From contig JAREIK010010164.1 in assembly GCA_029783825.1 (NCBI GenBank), forward strand, positions 62,001 through 126,000: a DNA stretch of 64,000 nucleotides, written 5' to 3'. Every line of letters begins with the position of its first letter. Position 1 is the first letter of the stretch. The translations under genes and the position numbers were made by a program. Below the pieces are notes generated by a model. That model was not told where the DNA came from and did no database searches. It worked only from the letters and a program-made list of their open reading frames with translations. Below, one piece after another: positions 11,153 through 22,567 of this stretch. Source of the stretch: Sapria himalayana. Taxonomy: Eukaryota; Streptophyta; Magnoliopsida; Malpighiales; Rafflesiaceae.

Positions 11153-12387
11153 AAAAAAAACAATAAAAATAATTTTTTTATTATTTTATTTTTTTAATAA
11201 AACCTATAATCCACTAAATGCATACACTGTTAATTCAGTAAACTTTTAAACCTCATATTTACTAAATAAAAAACCATTAAACCACTATATACTACTTAAT
11301 AATTAATAAATCTTATTTTTATTTCTATTTATTATAACTTTAAATATTCATTTTAATTATTTATTAGTTTTTTATTATAGAAATATTTATTACAAATTTA
11401 AATTATGAGAGCGACATATAGATTTTAATTAATTTATTTTTAATCAAAAAATATATATTCTTATAAAATAATTAAAAATTTAAAAATTAAAAATTATTAT
11501 CCAGTAATATATTTTACTTTATTTTGAATCAATTTGGGTTTTGTAAATATTTTTTAATTAATTTCAATCTTTTTATTAATAGTTTATTAATTTAAATTTG
11601 ATCATTATTATAATATCTATCAATAAAATTATTTATATTGAATTTATATCATATATAATTACTAATATTATTATAACTAAATATTGTATTCACATTTCAA
11701 AAAAAATTTAAATATTATTATATTTTCAACGTTTATAACCTATGAAAATGCGAAAAAATTACAAAATTTTTTTATGTTATTTTATTGATTAAAAAAAACC
11801 TATAAACCACTAAATGCCTAAAAACATAAATTGCTAAACTCCTAAATGACCAAACCTCTAAATACATAAACTATTAAATTGGTGTACATTAATAAAAAAT
11901 CATAAATCAAAATTTAATTTTTATTAACTATATTTTTAAATTTTTATTTTAATTATATATCAGTTTATTTTTATAGAAATATTAATTACGAAATAAATTA
12001 TTAGTGTGAAAGATCTAATTTAAATAATTTATTTTTCATCAAGAAAAAAATATATACTTATAAAAAGAGGCAAAATTTTAAAAACAAAAATTTATTATTT
12101 AGTAATATATTTTATTTTTATTTTGAATCATTTTTGATTTTGCAATTATTTTAATTTATATAATTCTTATTAATAATAGTTTATTAATTTTTTATTGATC
12201 ATTATTATAAAATCTATTAATAAAATTATTTATATTGAGTTTACATTATATACAATTATTAAGATTATTATTACTGAATATTATATTCACATTTAAATAA
12301 AATTAAAAATTATTATAATTTCAAAGGTAATAACCCTCAAAAATTAAAAAAAATCAAAAAATTAATTTTTTTATTTTTTCATTCTTT

Positions 12388-14801
12388 AAATAAAAACTAT
12401 AAATCACAAAAGGCCTAAACACTTTAATCACTAAACCCCAAAACACCTAAATACTTAAACCATTAAACTAGTATATCCTGAACAATAAATAATAAATCTC
12501 TATTTTATTTGTATTCATTATAGTTTTTATTATTCATTTTAATTATTTATTAGTTTATTTTTATAGAATTATAAATTAAAAATAAATTATGAGGAAGATA
12601 AATATAATTTAAATAATTTACTTTTAATAAAAAAAATATAAACTTATTAAAAGAAGCAAAACATCAAATAAATTATTATTAAGTAATATATTTTATTTTG
12701 ATTTTGAATAAATTTATGTTTTGCAAATATATTTTAAATAAAATCTTTCTTATTAATAATAGTTTATTAATTTATTTTCTGATCATTAATATAATATCTA
12801 TCAATATAATTGTTTATATTAAATTTACATGATATATAATTATTAAGATTATCATAACTAAATATTGTATTCACATATAAACAAAATTTAAAAATTGTTA
12901 TATTTTCAAAGGTTATAACCTTCAAAAATGATAAAAAATAACAAAAATAATTTTTTTGTTATATCATTGTTTAAATAAAACTTATAAACCATTAAATACC
13001 TAAACACATAAATCTCTAAACTCCTAAACACCGAAGCCCCTAAATACTTAAATCTTTAAACTCGTAAACCTTAAATATAATTTATATAATATATTGAAAT
13101 ATTAATTACAAAATAAATTATGAGTGATACAAATATAATTTAAATAATTTATTTTTCATCAAAAAAATATATAAGCTTATTAAAAGAACTAAAAACTAAA
13201 AAACAAAAATTATCATTTAATAATAAATTTTATATTGTTTTGAATCATTTTAGGTTTTTTAATTATATTTTAATTTATATCTATCATATTAATAATAGCA
13301 TATTAATTTATTTTTTGATAATTGATATCATATCTATCAATAAAATTGTTTATATTTAGTTTATATTATATATAATTATAATGATTATTATTACTAAATA
13401 TTGTATTCACATTTTTTAAAAAATTTAAAATTATTATATTTTCAATGATAATAACATTTAATAATGTCAAATATAAAAAAATATAATTTTTTTTGTTATT
13501 TCATTGTTTAAATAAAACATATAAACCACTAAATGTCTAAGCACTTAAATCACTAAACTACAAAATCCTGATTCTCCTATATAGATAATCCTTTAAACCG
13601 GTATACCCTAAATAATATTTAATAAATCTCATTTTTATTTGTTTTCATTATAATTTAAAAAATTAATTTTGATTGTTTATTTTTTTATTTTTATATATTT
13701 ATTAATTATAAAATTAATTATGAGTTAAAAATATAATTTATTAAATATATTTTTCATCAAAAAATAGATAAGGTTATAAAAATCATAAAAATTTAAAAAC
13801 AAATAATTATTATTTAGTGATATATTTTGATTTGCTTTTGAATCAATTTAGGTTTTGATATTATATTTTAAGTAATATCAATCTTATTCATAATAAATTT
13901 TTAATTTATTTTTTGATAATTATTAGAATATCTATTAATAACATTGTTTATATTGAATTTATATGATATATAATTATTATGATTATTATAAATAAATATT
14001 GTATTCACTTTTGAAAAAAATTTAAAAATTATTATATTTTCAAAGGTTATAATCTTAAAAAATGAGAAGGAATACAAAAAATAAATTTTTTGTTATTTCT
14101 TTTTTAAATAAAACCTATAGACCACTAAATGTTTACTTACTTAAATCAGTAGCTCATAAAACCCGAAACCCCTAAATACATAAACCTTATAATAGCTGTA
14201 TACTACCTAATAAATAATAAATCTCATTTTTATTTATATTTATTATAATTTTAAATATTCATTTTAATTATTTATATTTTAATTTTTTAGAAAAATTAAT
14301 TACAAAATAAATTTCGAGTGAGACAGATATTATTTATATAATTTATTTTTAATCATAAAAAATATAAGCTTATAAAAAGATGGAAAAAATTAAAAATTAT
14401 AATTTAGTAATATATTTTTATTTGATTTTGAATCATTTTTGTTATTTAAATATATTTTAATTAATATTTATATTATTAATAATAATTTATTAATTTAATT
14501 TTTGATCATTATTATAATATCTATCATTTAAATTATTTATATTGAATTTATATGATATATAATTAATAAGATTAATATAATTATACATTGTATTCACATT
14601 TCAAAAGATTTTAAAAATTATTTTATTTTCAAAGGTTATAACCTTTCAAAATCTAAAAAAAATCAAAAAAATTTTTTTTGTATTTTTATTATATAAATAA
14701 AACCTATATACCACTAAATGCCTAAAAACATAAATTGCTAAACTCTTAAACGACAAAACCCCTAAATAATCGATCCATTAAACTAATATACCATATATAA
14801 T
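12388..14801 (+). repeat. AT-rich satellite, units H-I-C-D-E (E interrupted by LTR)
   Basis: Octamer tracts begin near 12388 (H), 12975 (I), 13510 (C), 14107 (D) and 14695 (E). Spacing is 587-600 bp, except 535 bp after the short I unit. Unit E is interrupted by the solo LTR. Without the LTR and one target duplication it would measure about 599 bp, the normal size. The last five bases, ATAAT, are the left copy of the LTR target duplication. The mirrored counterpart of E, D and C lies at about 36290-37600. Confidence 0.9.
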
Positions 14802-15374
14802 TGTTGGGCAATTATGCTTCCACGGAAGTGAGATTGAGATACAGAAACACAGAAACGACATAAAACAAGCAATATATATATCACAATTCAGCAACCATCC
14901 ATGATAGAATCAAAAAATGAGAAATAAATACCGGAAATAATGTGGTTCGCTAGTCGCTCAGTACGACTAGCTAAATCCACCAGAAAATGCTTTTGCATTA
15001 CAAATTAAATCAACAAAACTATCTTACAGTATGCAGCACACAGAATAGTTGTGATAAATCACACAGAGAGAAGGGAGAGAGATGATGAACTGTTCCATGG
15101 GTCCAAAAACAGCCACCCAAAAATAAAATTATAAAACATTTTATTTTAAAATTTATTTTGGTTCATTTAACCAGAGTGGGTTGGATCATGAGACGGGTCA
15201 GGTTCTGCTCCAATTTTGACCCATTGTCCGATAAGCGAGACCTCTGTTATTGTGCTACTACTACATCCCCGGCCTCGTAATATTTCATTTCTTGTACTTA
15301 CATGAAAATATTAAAAAACAAAAAATATTTGTTTATACAAATAGATTATCAAAAAATAAATTACATATACAACA
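14802..15374 (-). mobile_element. solo LTR, left-arm copy
   Basis: The element is 573 bp, starts TGTTGGGCAATTATG and ends CAACA. Its ends form the short inverted repeat TGTTG/CAACA typical of LTRs. It is flanked by the perfect 5-bp target duplication ATAAT at 14797-14801 and 15375-15379. No partner LTR or internal retrotransposon sequence is nearby, so it is a solo LTR left by recombination. Orientation is inferred. On the minus strand a TATA-like stretch is followed by a CT-rich leader, and the end GCCCAACA resembles the 3' end of plant Ty1-copia LTRs. Base composition is much less AT-rich than the host satellite. The copy at 35719-36289 is the same insertion on the mirrored arm. Confidence 0.93.
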
Positions 15375-16036
15375 ATAATAAATCTTAAATCTCATTTTAA
15401 TTTGTATTCATTATAATTTTAAATATTAATTTTAAATATTTATTAGTTTAATTTTTACATAAATATTAATTACAAAATAAATAATTAGTCAGACAAATAT
15501 AATATTAATAATTTACATTTAATAAAAAAAATATAATCTTATAAAAAGAAGTAAAAATTTAAAAACATAAAATTATTATATAGTAATAAATTTCACATTG
15601 ATTTTGAATCAGTTAAGGTTTTGTAATTATATTTTAATTTATATATATCATATTAATAATAGTTTATTAATTTATTTTTTGATAATTGATATCATATCTA
15701 TCAATAAAATTATTTATAATTAGTTTATATTATATATAATTATAATGATTATTATTACTAAATATTTTATTCACATTTTAAAAAAATTTTGAAATTATTA
15801 CATTTTCAAATGTAATAACCTTTGAAAATGTGAAAAAATAACAAAAATAATTTTTTTGTTATTTCATTGTTTAAATAAATCCTATTAACCACTAAATACC
15901 TAAATACTTAAATCAATAACTCCTAAAATTTATATTTATCAATAAAATATTGATATTGAATTTATATGATTTATAAATATAATGATTATTATAACTAAAT
16001 ATTGTATTCACTTTTGAAAAAAATTTAAAAATTATT

Positions 16037-16068
16037 ATATTTTCAAAGGTTATAACCTTTGAAAATAT
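16037..16068. repeat. perfect 32-bp unit palindrome
   Basis: This is identical in arms and centre to the palindrome at 4901-4932, in the unit just before the A octamer tract at 16122. Identity between copies 11 kb apart contrasts with the divergence of the surrounding unit. Confidence 0.95.
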
Positions 16069-16121
16069 CAAAAAATAAAAAAAATAAATTTTTTGATATT
16101 TTTTTAAATAACACGTATAAA

Positions 16122-16193
16122 CCACTAAATGCATACACAGTTAAATCAGTAAACTCCCTAACCCCGTAATGCCAAAATACATAAACCATTAAA
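16122..16193 (+). repeat. octamer tract of an A unit (nine units, strict 8-bp register)
   Basis: Nine octamers begin CCACTAAA TGCATACA and end TACATAAA CCATTAAA, in register over 72 bp. This is the type A signature (CAGTTAAA TCAGTAAA), found repeatedly on the left arm and reversed on the right arm. Confidence 0.9.
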
Positions 16194-19128
16194 CCGCTCT
16201 ATACTACTTAATAATTAATAAATCTAATTTTTAATTCTATTTATTATAATTTAAAATATTCATTTTAATTATTTATTAGTTTATTTTTATAGAAATATAT
16301 ATTACAAAATAAATTATGAGTGCGACAAATATAATTTAAAAAATATATATGCTTATAAAAGAAGTAAAAATTTAAAAATTAAAAATTGTTATCTAGAAAT
16401 ATATTTTACTATAATTTTGAATCAAGTTGGGTTTTATAATTATTTTTTAATTAATATCTATCTTAAATACAATAGATTATAAATTTGATTTTGATCTTTA
16501 TTATAATATATATCAATAAAATTGTTTATATTGAATTTATATGATATATAATTATTAATATTTTTATAAATGAGTATTGTATTCACATTTCAAAAAATTT
16601 TAAATATTATTATATTTTCAAAGGTCATAACCTATGAAAATGAGAAAAAAGTATAGAAAATTTTATTGATATAGTATTTTTTTAAATAAAACGTATAAAC
16701 CACTAAAAGCCTAAAAACATAAATAGCAAAAATCCTAAATGAATTATTTATATGATATAGTATTTTTAATACCTTTAATACTTAATCCATTAAACTAGTA
16801 TACATTAATAATAAATCATAAATCTCATTTTAAATTTTATTCAGTATAATTTTAAATTTTTATTTTAAATATTTATCAGTTTATTTTTATAGAAATATTA
16901 ATTACAAAATAAATTATTAGTTAGAAATATCTAATTTAAATTAAACTGGTATCCCTAAATAATAAATAATAAATCTCATTTTTTTTCATTATAATTTAAA
17001 ATATTCATTTAAAATATTTATTTGTTTATTTTTATAAATATATTAATATTAGAATAAATTATGAGTTAGACAAATATAATTTATATAAATTAATTTTCGT
17101 CAAAAAAATATACATAAACTTTTTAAAATAAAAAAAAATTCAAAATAGAAAATTATTATATAGTAATATATTTCGCTTTGCTTCTTAATCATTTTAGGTT
17201 TTGTAATTAAATTTTAATTGATATCTATCTTATTAATAATAGATTATTAATTTATTTTTTGCTCATTATTAGAATATTTATCATTAAAATTGTTTATATT
17301 GAATTTATATGATATATAAATATAATGATTATTATAACTAAATATTATATTTACATTTGAAATAATTTAAAAATTATTATATTTTTAAAGGTTATCATCT
17401 TTGAAAATTAGATAAAATCACAAAAATAAATTTATTGTTATTTTATTGTTTATATAAAACCTATAAACTACTTAATGCCTAAACGATTAAATCATTAAAC
17501 TTATAAACCTCAAAACCCTTAAATACTTAACCATTTAAACCATCTTTAAAGGTTTAAGTATTTATAAATAATATATAAATATCTATCAATAAATAATAGT
17601 TTTATAATTTATTTTTTAATCATTATTATATTTATATTTATATTTAGTTTATTAATACCTATCAATAAAATAGATTATTTTTAATTTACATGATATATAA
17701 TCATTAAGTTTATTATAACTAAATATTGTATTCACATTTGAAAAAAATTTAAAAATTATTATATTTATAAAGATTATATAACCTTCAAAATTGATTAAAA
17801 ATTTGAAAAATAATTTTTTTGTTATTTCATTATTTAAATAAAACATATAAACTACTAAATGCCTAAACACTTAAATCACTAAACTTTTAAAATCATAAAT
17901 ACTTAACCCATTAAATAGGTATTCCCTAAATAATTAATCATAAATCTCATTTTTATTTGTATTCATTATAATTTTAATATTCATTATAATTATTTATTAG
18001 TTTATTTTTATGGAAATGTTAATTGCAAAATAAAATTATGAATGAGACAAATATAATTTAAATAATTTATCTTCATCAAAAAAATTTATAAGCTTATAAA
18101 AAGAATCAAAAATTTAAAAATAAAAAATTATTATTTAGTAATATATTTTACTTTGATTTTGAATTGTTTTAGGTTTAGCAAATATATTTTAATTAATATT
18201 TATCTTATTAATAATATTTTATTAATCTATTTTATGATAAATATTATAATATAGATCAATAAAATTATTTATATTGAATTTACATGATATTTAATTTTTA
18301 TGATTATTATAATTAAATATTGTATTAACATTTGAAAAAAAAATAAAAAATTATCATATTTTCAATGGTTATAACCTTGAAAATGAGAAAAAATCATAAA
18401 AATAATTTTTTTGTTATTTGATTTTTTAAATAATACCTATAAACCACAAAATACCTAAATACTTAAATTACTAAACTCCTAAAACTTGTTACTGCTACAC
18501 CACACACACATAGCGAGGGACCAAAGTACACACGTGCACATATTCTTGTCCATTTTGGTGTAGCATTTAGAGGAGCCAGCAAGTCCTGGAAGCATCTAGA
18601 AGTTTGGGCCACCCGCTTGTAGAGGGCCCCACTAGCTAGCTGAGATGATAACATTCAGACAACTGACGTGACCGTGCAAAGTGGTCACGAAAAAATCCAG
18701 AAGTAGCTAGAAATGGGTCCCCCTATCCCTATCAAGGAACATAGAGGGCCACCCAACCGTCGCCCAACAGGAGTAGTGGGTAATCCATGATTAATAGGAG
18801 AGCTGGAAAAATCCGAAGCATCACCAAGCAGGGCCAGTAAGCAATGGAGTCCAGACCAGCCGCATGGGAGCGAAAGATTCAAACTTGTAGTTTATGATTG
18901 TAGTCTTATTAGTATTTTGGACTTTCTATGCACCATGTACTTGTAGAGACGGATCATGACATACTCACACACAAAATCTTGTCTGTTCTCTATGTAGCAT
19001 GCAATGAGGGTAACTGGACCCATGAGTATCTCTAAGTGGGCCCCACTAATGCATTTTGTAAAACAAAATGCATTTTGTAAGTTGTGTGCCTAAATGATAA
19101 ATAAACTGTGTATTTTCCAAAAAAAAAA

Positions 19129-19204
19129 CCATAAACCCGAAACTTTAAATCCTAAACCTTAAACCATAAACTATAACCCTAATCCATAAACCCTAAATTC
19201 TAAA
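19129..19204 (-). repeat. degenerate plant telomere-like heptamers, block copy 1
   Basis: About eleven units of 7 bp are related to CCCTAAA (CCATAAA, CCCGAAA, CTTTAAA, TCCTAAA, CCTTAAA, CCATAAA, CCCTAAT, CCATAAA, CCCTAAA). The register is kept except for one missing base. They follow a run of ten A residues. The 7-base period distinguishes this tract from the 8-base tract of the satellite. Confidence 0.85.
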
Positions 19205-19305
19205 TCTCAGGCTTTGCACTTTTTATAATCAAATGAATAATTGTTAAAATTAAATTGAAATTCACAACTTTTAGGAATGTCACAGATTTATCTTTTTGTA
19301 TATGT

Positions 19306-19640
19306 AACAGAAAGTCATGACTCAAGGGGTGAGTTATGGATTCAGTCTCTTTCTTGCTTTAGATTATTGTAGCATTAGCAATGGTCATGATTGTATATTT
19401 TGTCTCTAGAACACAAAATGATATAGATGAGAATATGACATAACTTGTGTCTCTCTGTTGAACATATTGTTAAGGCACTAAGAATGATCATGAATACATA
19501 TTTAATCACTATAATACTGGGTCACATTATTGGATATGACCATAGCTTGTGCATTTTATCTTTATATTGCAAAGTCATTGCACTAGGAATGATTTTAACT
19601 TTTGGATTTTTCTCAAGAGCAAATGTCATGACCCTAGAAA
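19306..19640 (-). repeat. degenerate ~103-bp tandem repeat, block copy 1
   Basis: Related segments recur near 19362, 19464 and 19569 (each with an A/G-TTG-GCA-TA-GAATGAT-like core), spaced 102 and 105 bp. A second landmark, ATATGACCATAG-like, recurs near 19434, 19536 and 19622. Open frames across the region repeat a related peptide (VALAMVM, KALRMIM, IALGMIL), which is why a 79-codon frame appears here. The repeat is also present in the other two block copies. Confidence 0.55.
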
Positions 19641-20300
19641 TAGTTAAAGCTCGAGTACTATTCTTTATAACTTTCTATTGCTAAAATTCTTTGGATTGGA
19701 AATATCACTATGGCTTTTTCCTTTGATTTGTGACCTCAAGTGTCAATATGCAAGACTAATATTTTGAGCAAAGATTAAAACCTTTTGTACATTTGAATAT
19801 GATTCATTTACGCCTTTTTGGGTATTGTGAGCTTGTATACATAACTCATTTAATATAAAAAGAAAGAAATTATAATTTTTATATCCATGAGGATATAAAA
19901 AATGGCTTAGACATGCCAATAAAATAATTTTTTTGATTCTTGATTGAAAGAGAGCCCATACTTCTTACCCTGCTCAAACTGTCTAGAGGCTAGTTTGTTC
20001 TAATAGCCTACAAGGAGGTTATTTTTCTAGAGGTAAACTATGTTTTAAAAAAATTGCTTTGAGTGTGTGCATGAGAGATATTTTAGAAAAAATTACAATA
20101 ATCAATATAAATAGCATCCTCAACAACTAGCTATTTCAACACATAGGGGTACAACTTTGGTTTAGACTGTTAGCGTGCATGAGTCAAATTACCTTTGATA
20201 GCCGAGTGATTCAACATCAAATATGATGAGACATAATAGAGATAAAGTAAAAGCTCCTACTATTTTGGTTAGAGCTTTAGCAATCATTCTAAAGTTGAGA

Positions 20301-22567
20301 GGGTAATAAAATAAATTATTTTAATTATTCAATATAATTTTAATTATTTATCAGTTTATTTTTATAGAAATATTAATTACAACATAAATTATTAGTGAGA
20401 CATATCTAATTTAAATTAAACCGGTATATCCTAAAATATAAAGAATAAATCTCATTTATTTAATTGTAATTTTAAAAATTCACATTTTATTATTTATTTG
20501 TTTATTTTTATATAAATATTAATTACAAAATAAATTATGAGTTACACAAATATAATTTATATAAATTATTTTTCATCAAAAAATTATAGATAAACTTTTT
20601 AAAAGAAAAAAAAATTTAAAAACAAAAAATCATTATATAATAATATATTTTGCTTTGCTTCTGAATCATTTTAGGTTTTGTAATTATATTATAATTGATA
20701 TCTATCTTATTAATAATAGATTATTAATTTATTTTTTGATCATTATTAGAATATTTATCAATAAAATTGTTTATATTGAATTTATATGATATATAAATAT
20801 AATGATTATTATAACTAAATATTGAATTCACTTTTGAAAAAAAATTAAATATTATTATATTTTCTATGGTTATAACCTTTGAAAATATCAAAAAAATATA
20901 AAAATTAATTTTTTATTTTTTTATTTTTTAAATAAAACCTATAAACTACTAAATACATACACAGTTAAATAAGTATACTTCTAGAACCCATAATGCCTAA
21001 ATACAGTAACCATTAAACTTATATATAATACATATTAAATAATAAATCTTATTTTTATTTGTATTCATTATACTTTTAAATATTCATTTTAATTATTTTT
21101 TAGTTTATTTTTATAAAAATATTAATTACAAAATAAATAATGAGTGAGACATATATAATTTAAATAAATTATTTTTTATGAAAAAAAATATAAGCTTATA
21201 AAAATAAACAAAATTTAAAAAATTTAAATTTTATTTAGTTATATATTTTACTTTGATTTTGAATTATTTTGGGTTCTGCAAATATATTTTAATTAATATC
21301 TGTCTTATTAATAATAGTTTATTAATTTATTTTTTGATCATCAAAATAATATATATTAATAAAATTTTTTATATTGAATTTACATCAAATATAATTATTA
21401 AGATTATTATAACTAAATATCGTATTCATATTTTAGAACTATTAAAAAATTATTATATTTTCAAAGGTTTTAACCTTTGAAAATCATCAAAATTCATAAA
21501 AATAATTTTTTGTTATTTCATTGATTAAATAAAACCTCTAAATCAATAAATAAAACCTATATGTGTAAACATATAAATCAATAAACTCATTAATCCCAAA
21601 ACCACAATAAACTTAAACCATTAAATAGGTATACCCTAAATAATAAATCATAAATCTCATTTTTATTAGTATTCATTATAATTTTATAATTACATTTTAA
21701 TTATTTACTAATTTATTTTTATAGAAATATAAATTAAAAAATAAATTAATAGTTAGACAAATATAATTTAAATAATTTATTTTTCATCAAAAAATATATA
21801 AGCTTATAAATGGCTACAAAAATTTAAAAATTTAAAATTAATATTTAATAAAATATTTAACTTTGATTTTGAATCATTTTAGGTTTTGTAAATATATTTT
21901 AAACAATATTTATCTTATTAATAATTGTTTATTAATCTTTTGTATGATCAGTATTATAATATATATCAATATAATTGTTTATATTGAATTTACATGATAT
22001 ATAATTATTAAGATTATCATAACTAAATATAGTATTCACATTTAAAAAAACATTAAAAAATGTTATAGTTTAAAATGTTATATCATTCAAAAATGAGAAC
22101 AAATAACAAAAAAATTTTTTTTGTTATTTTATTTTTTATATAAAACCTATAAAAACTAAATGCCTAAACACTTAAATCACTAAATTCTTAAATCCCAAAA
22201 CTTTTAAATATATAATCTTTTAAACCTGTATATTTTATCTTATTAATAATAGTTTTATTTAATATCTATCTTATTAATATATTTTACTTTGATATTGAAT
22301 CATTTTAGGTTTTGCAAATAAATTTTATTTAATATCTATCTTATTAATAATAGTTTATTAATTTACTTTATTATCGTCATCAAAATATCTCTAAAAAATT
22401 ATTTATATTGAATTTACATAATATATAATTATTTAGATTATTATAACAAAATAATATGTTCACATTTTAAAAAAATTTAAAAATTATTATGTTGTCAAAG
22501 ATTATAACCTTTGAAAATAAGAAAATATAACAAAATAAATTTTTTATTATTAGATTTTTTTTAAAAA
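20301..22567 (+). repeat. AT-rich satellite, hybrid A/F unit, G and truncated units
   Basis: The array resumes with the second half of a B unit (GAGACATATCTAATTT near 20400). The unit with octamers near 20935 has a type A octamer tract joined to a type F body, so it is a hybrid. Next is G (octamers near 21533, with a small local duplication of AAATCAATAAATAAAACCT). A further unit near 22140 has an octamer tract that breaks at about 22236 and joins TATCTTATTAATAATAG, and that short stretch is repeated twice within 130 bp. On the mirrored arm the corresponding interval is about 2.3-2.4 kb longer. Confidence 0.88.

Larger units (their letters stand above)
9920..12387 (+). repeat. AT-rich satellite, units I-B-A-B'
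   Basis: Octamer tracts begin near 9920 (I, 529 bp to the next), 10449 (B, composite, 748 bp), 11197 (A) and 11788 (B'). The I unit is short because its post-octamer region jumps early to the ATTAATTACAAAATAAATTATGA segment. The stretch 9334-10740 is nearly identical and almost gapless with 23168-24575, at an offset of 13,833-13,834 bp, so it belongs to a recent higher-order duplication. B' starts as a B unit but continues with an H-type body, making it a hybrid unit. Confidence 0.9.
15375..18486 (+). repeat. AT-rich satellite, E remainder, truncated unit, A-B-J-K
   Basis: After the LTR the E unit finishes. A truncated unit follows (octamers near 15872), whose tract breaks off near 15926 and joins the ATTTATCAATAAAAT segment, losing about 360 bp relative to the mirrored copy at 35205. 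Octamer tracts then begin near 16109 (A), 16684 (B, composite, 766 bp), 17450 (J, only 386 bp) and 17836 (K), with the last near 18430. J is a stably truncated unit containing TTTAAAGGTTTAAGTATTT. It occurs next to K beside all three copies of the 2.4-kb block. The array stops at 18486 inside an octamer tract, where the 2.4-kb block begins. Confidence 0.88.
18487..20300 (-). mobile_element. 2.4-kb non-satellite block, copy 1 (internally deleted)
   Basis: This clearly GC-richer block interrupts the satellite. It aligns in reverse with 29985-32272 and 57118-59585. The end at 18487 lies in an octamer tract directly after CTCCTAAAA. The other end is close to 20300, where satellite resumes at ATTCAATATAATTTT. 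Some 90 bp of the expected unit are missing between the two ends. Compared with copy 3 it lacks about 654 bp near 19060-19080, at a junction carrying TTACAA-like microhomology. Inside are a T/A run, a heptamer telomere-like tract and a degenerate 103-bp tandem repeat. I see no terminal inverted repeats or target duplications, so the class is unknown. It may be a fossil transposon or a captured genomic fragment. Its short open frames have no recognisable domains. Confidence 0.8.

Noticed and set aside
15913..18000. Minus-strand frames at 15913-16134 and 17652-17870, and similar ones at 42890-43081, 47017-47271, 47837-48022 and 50734-50922
   Set aside because: They are chance frames crossing the palindrome and AT-rich body of satellite units, with the same low-complexity composition and no conservation beyond the repeat.
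18487..20300. 2.4-kb block as a Helitron or MULE
   Set aside because: I looked for TC...CTRR ends with a hairpin and for long terminal inverted repeats, and found neither convincingly in any of the three copies.
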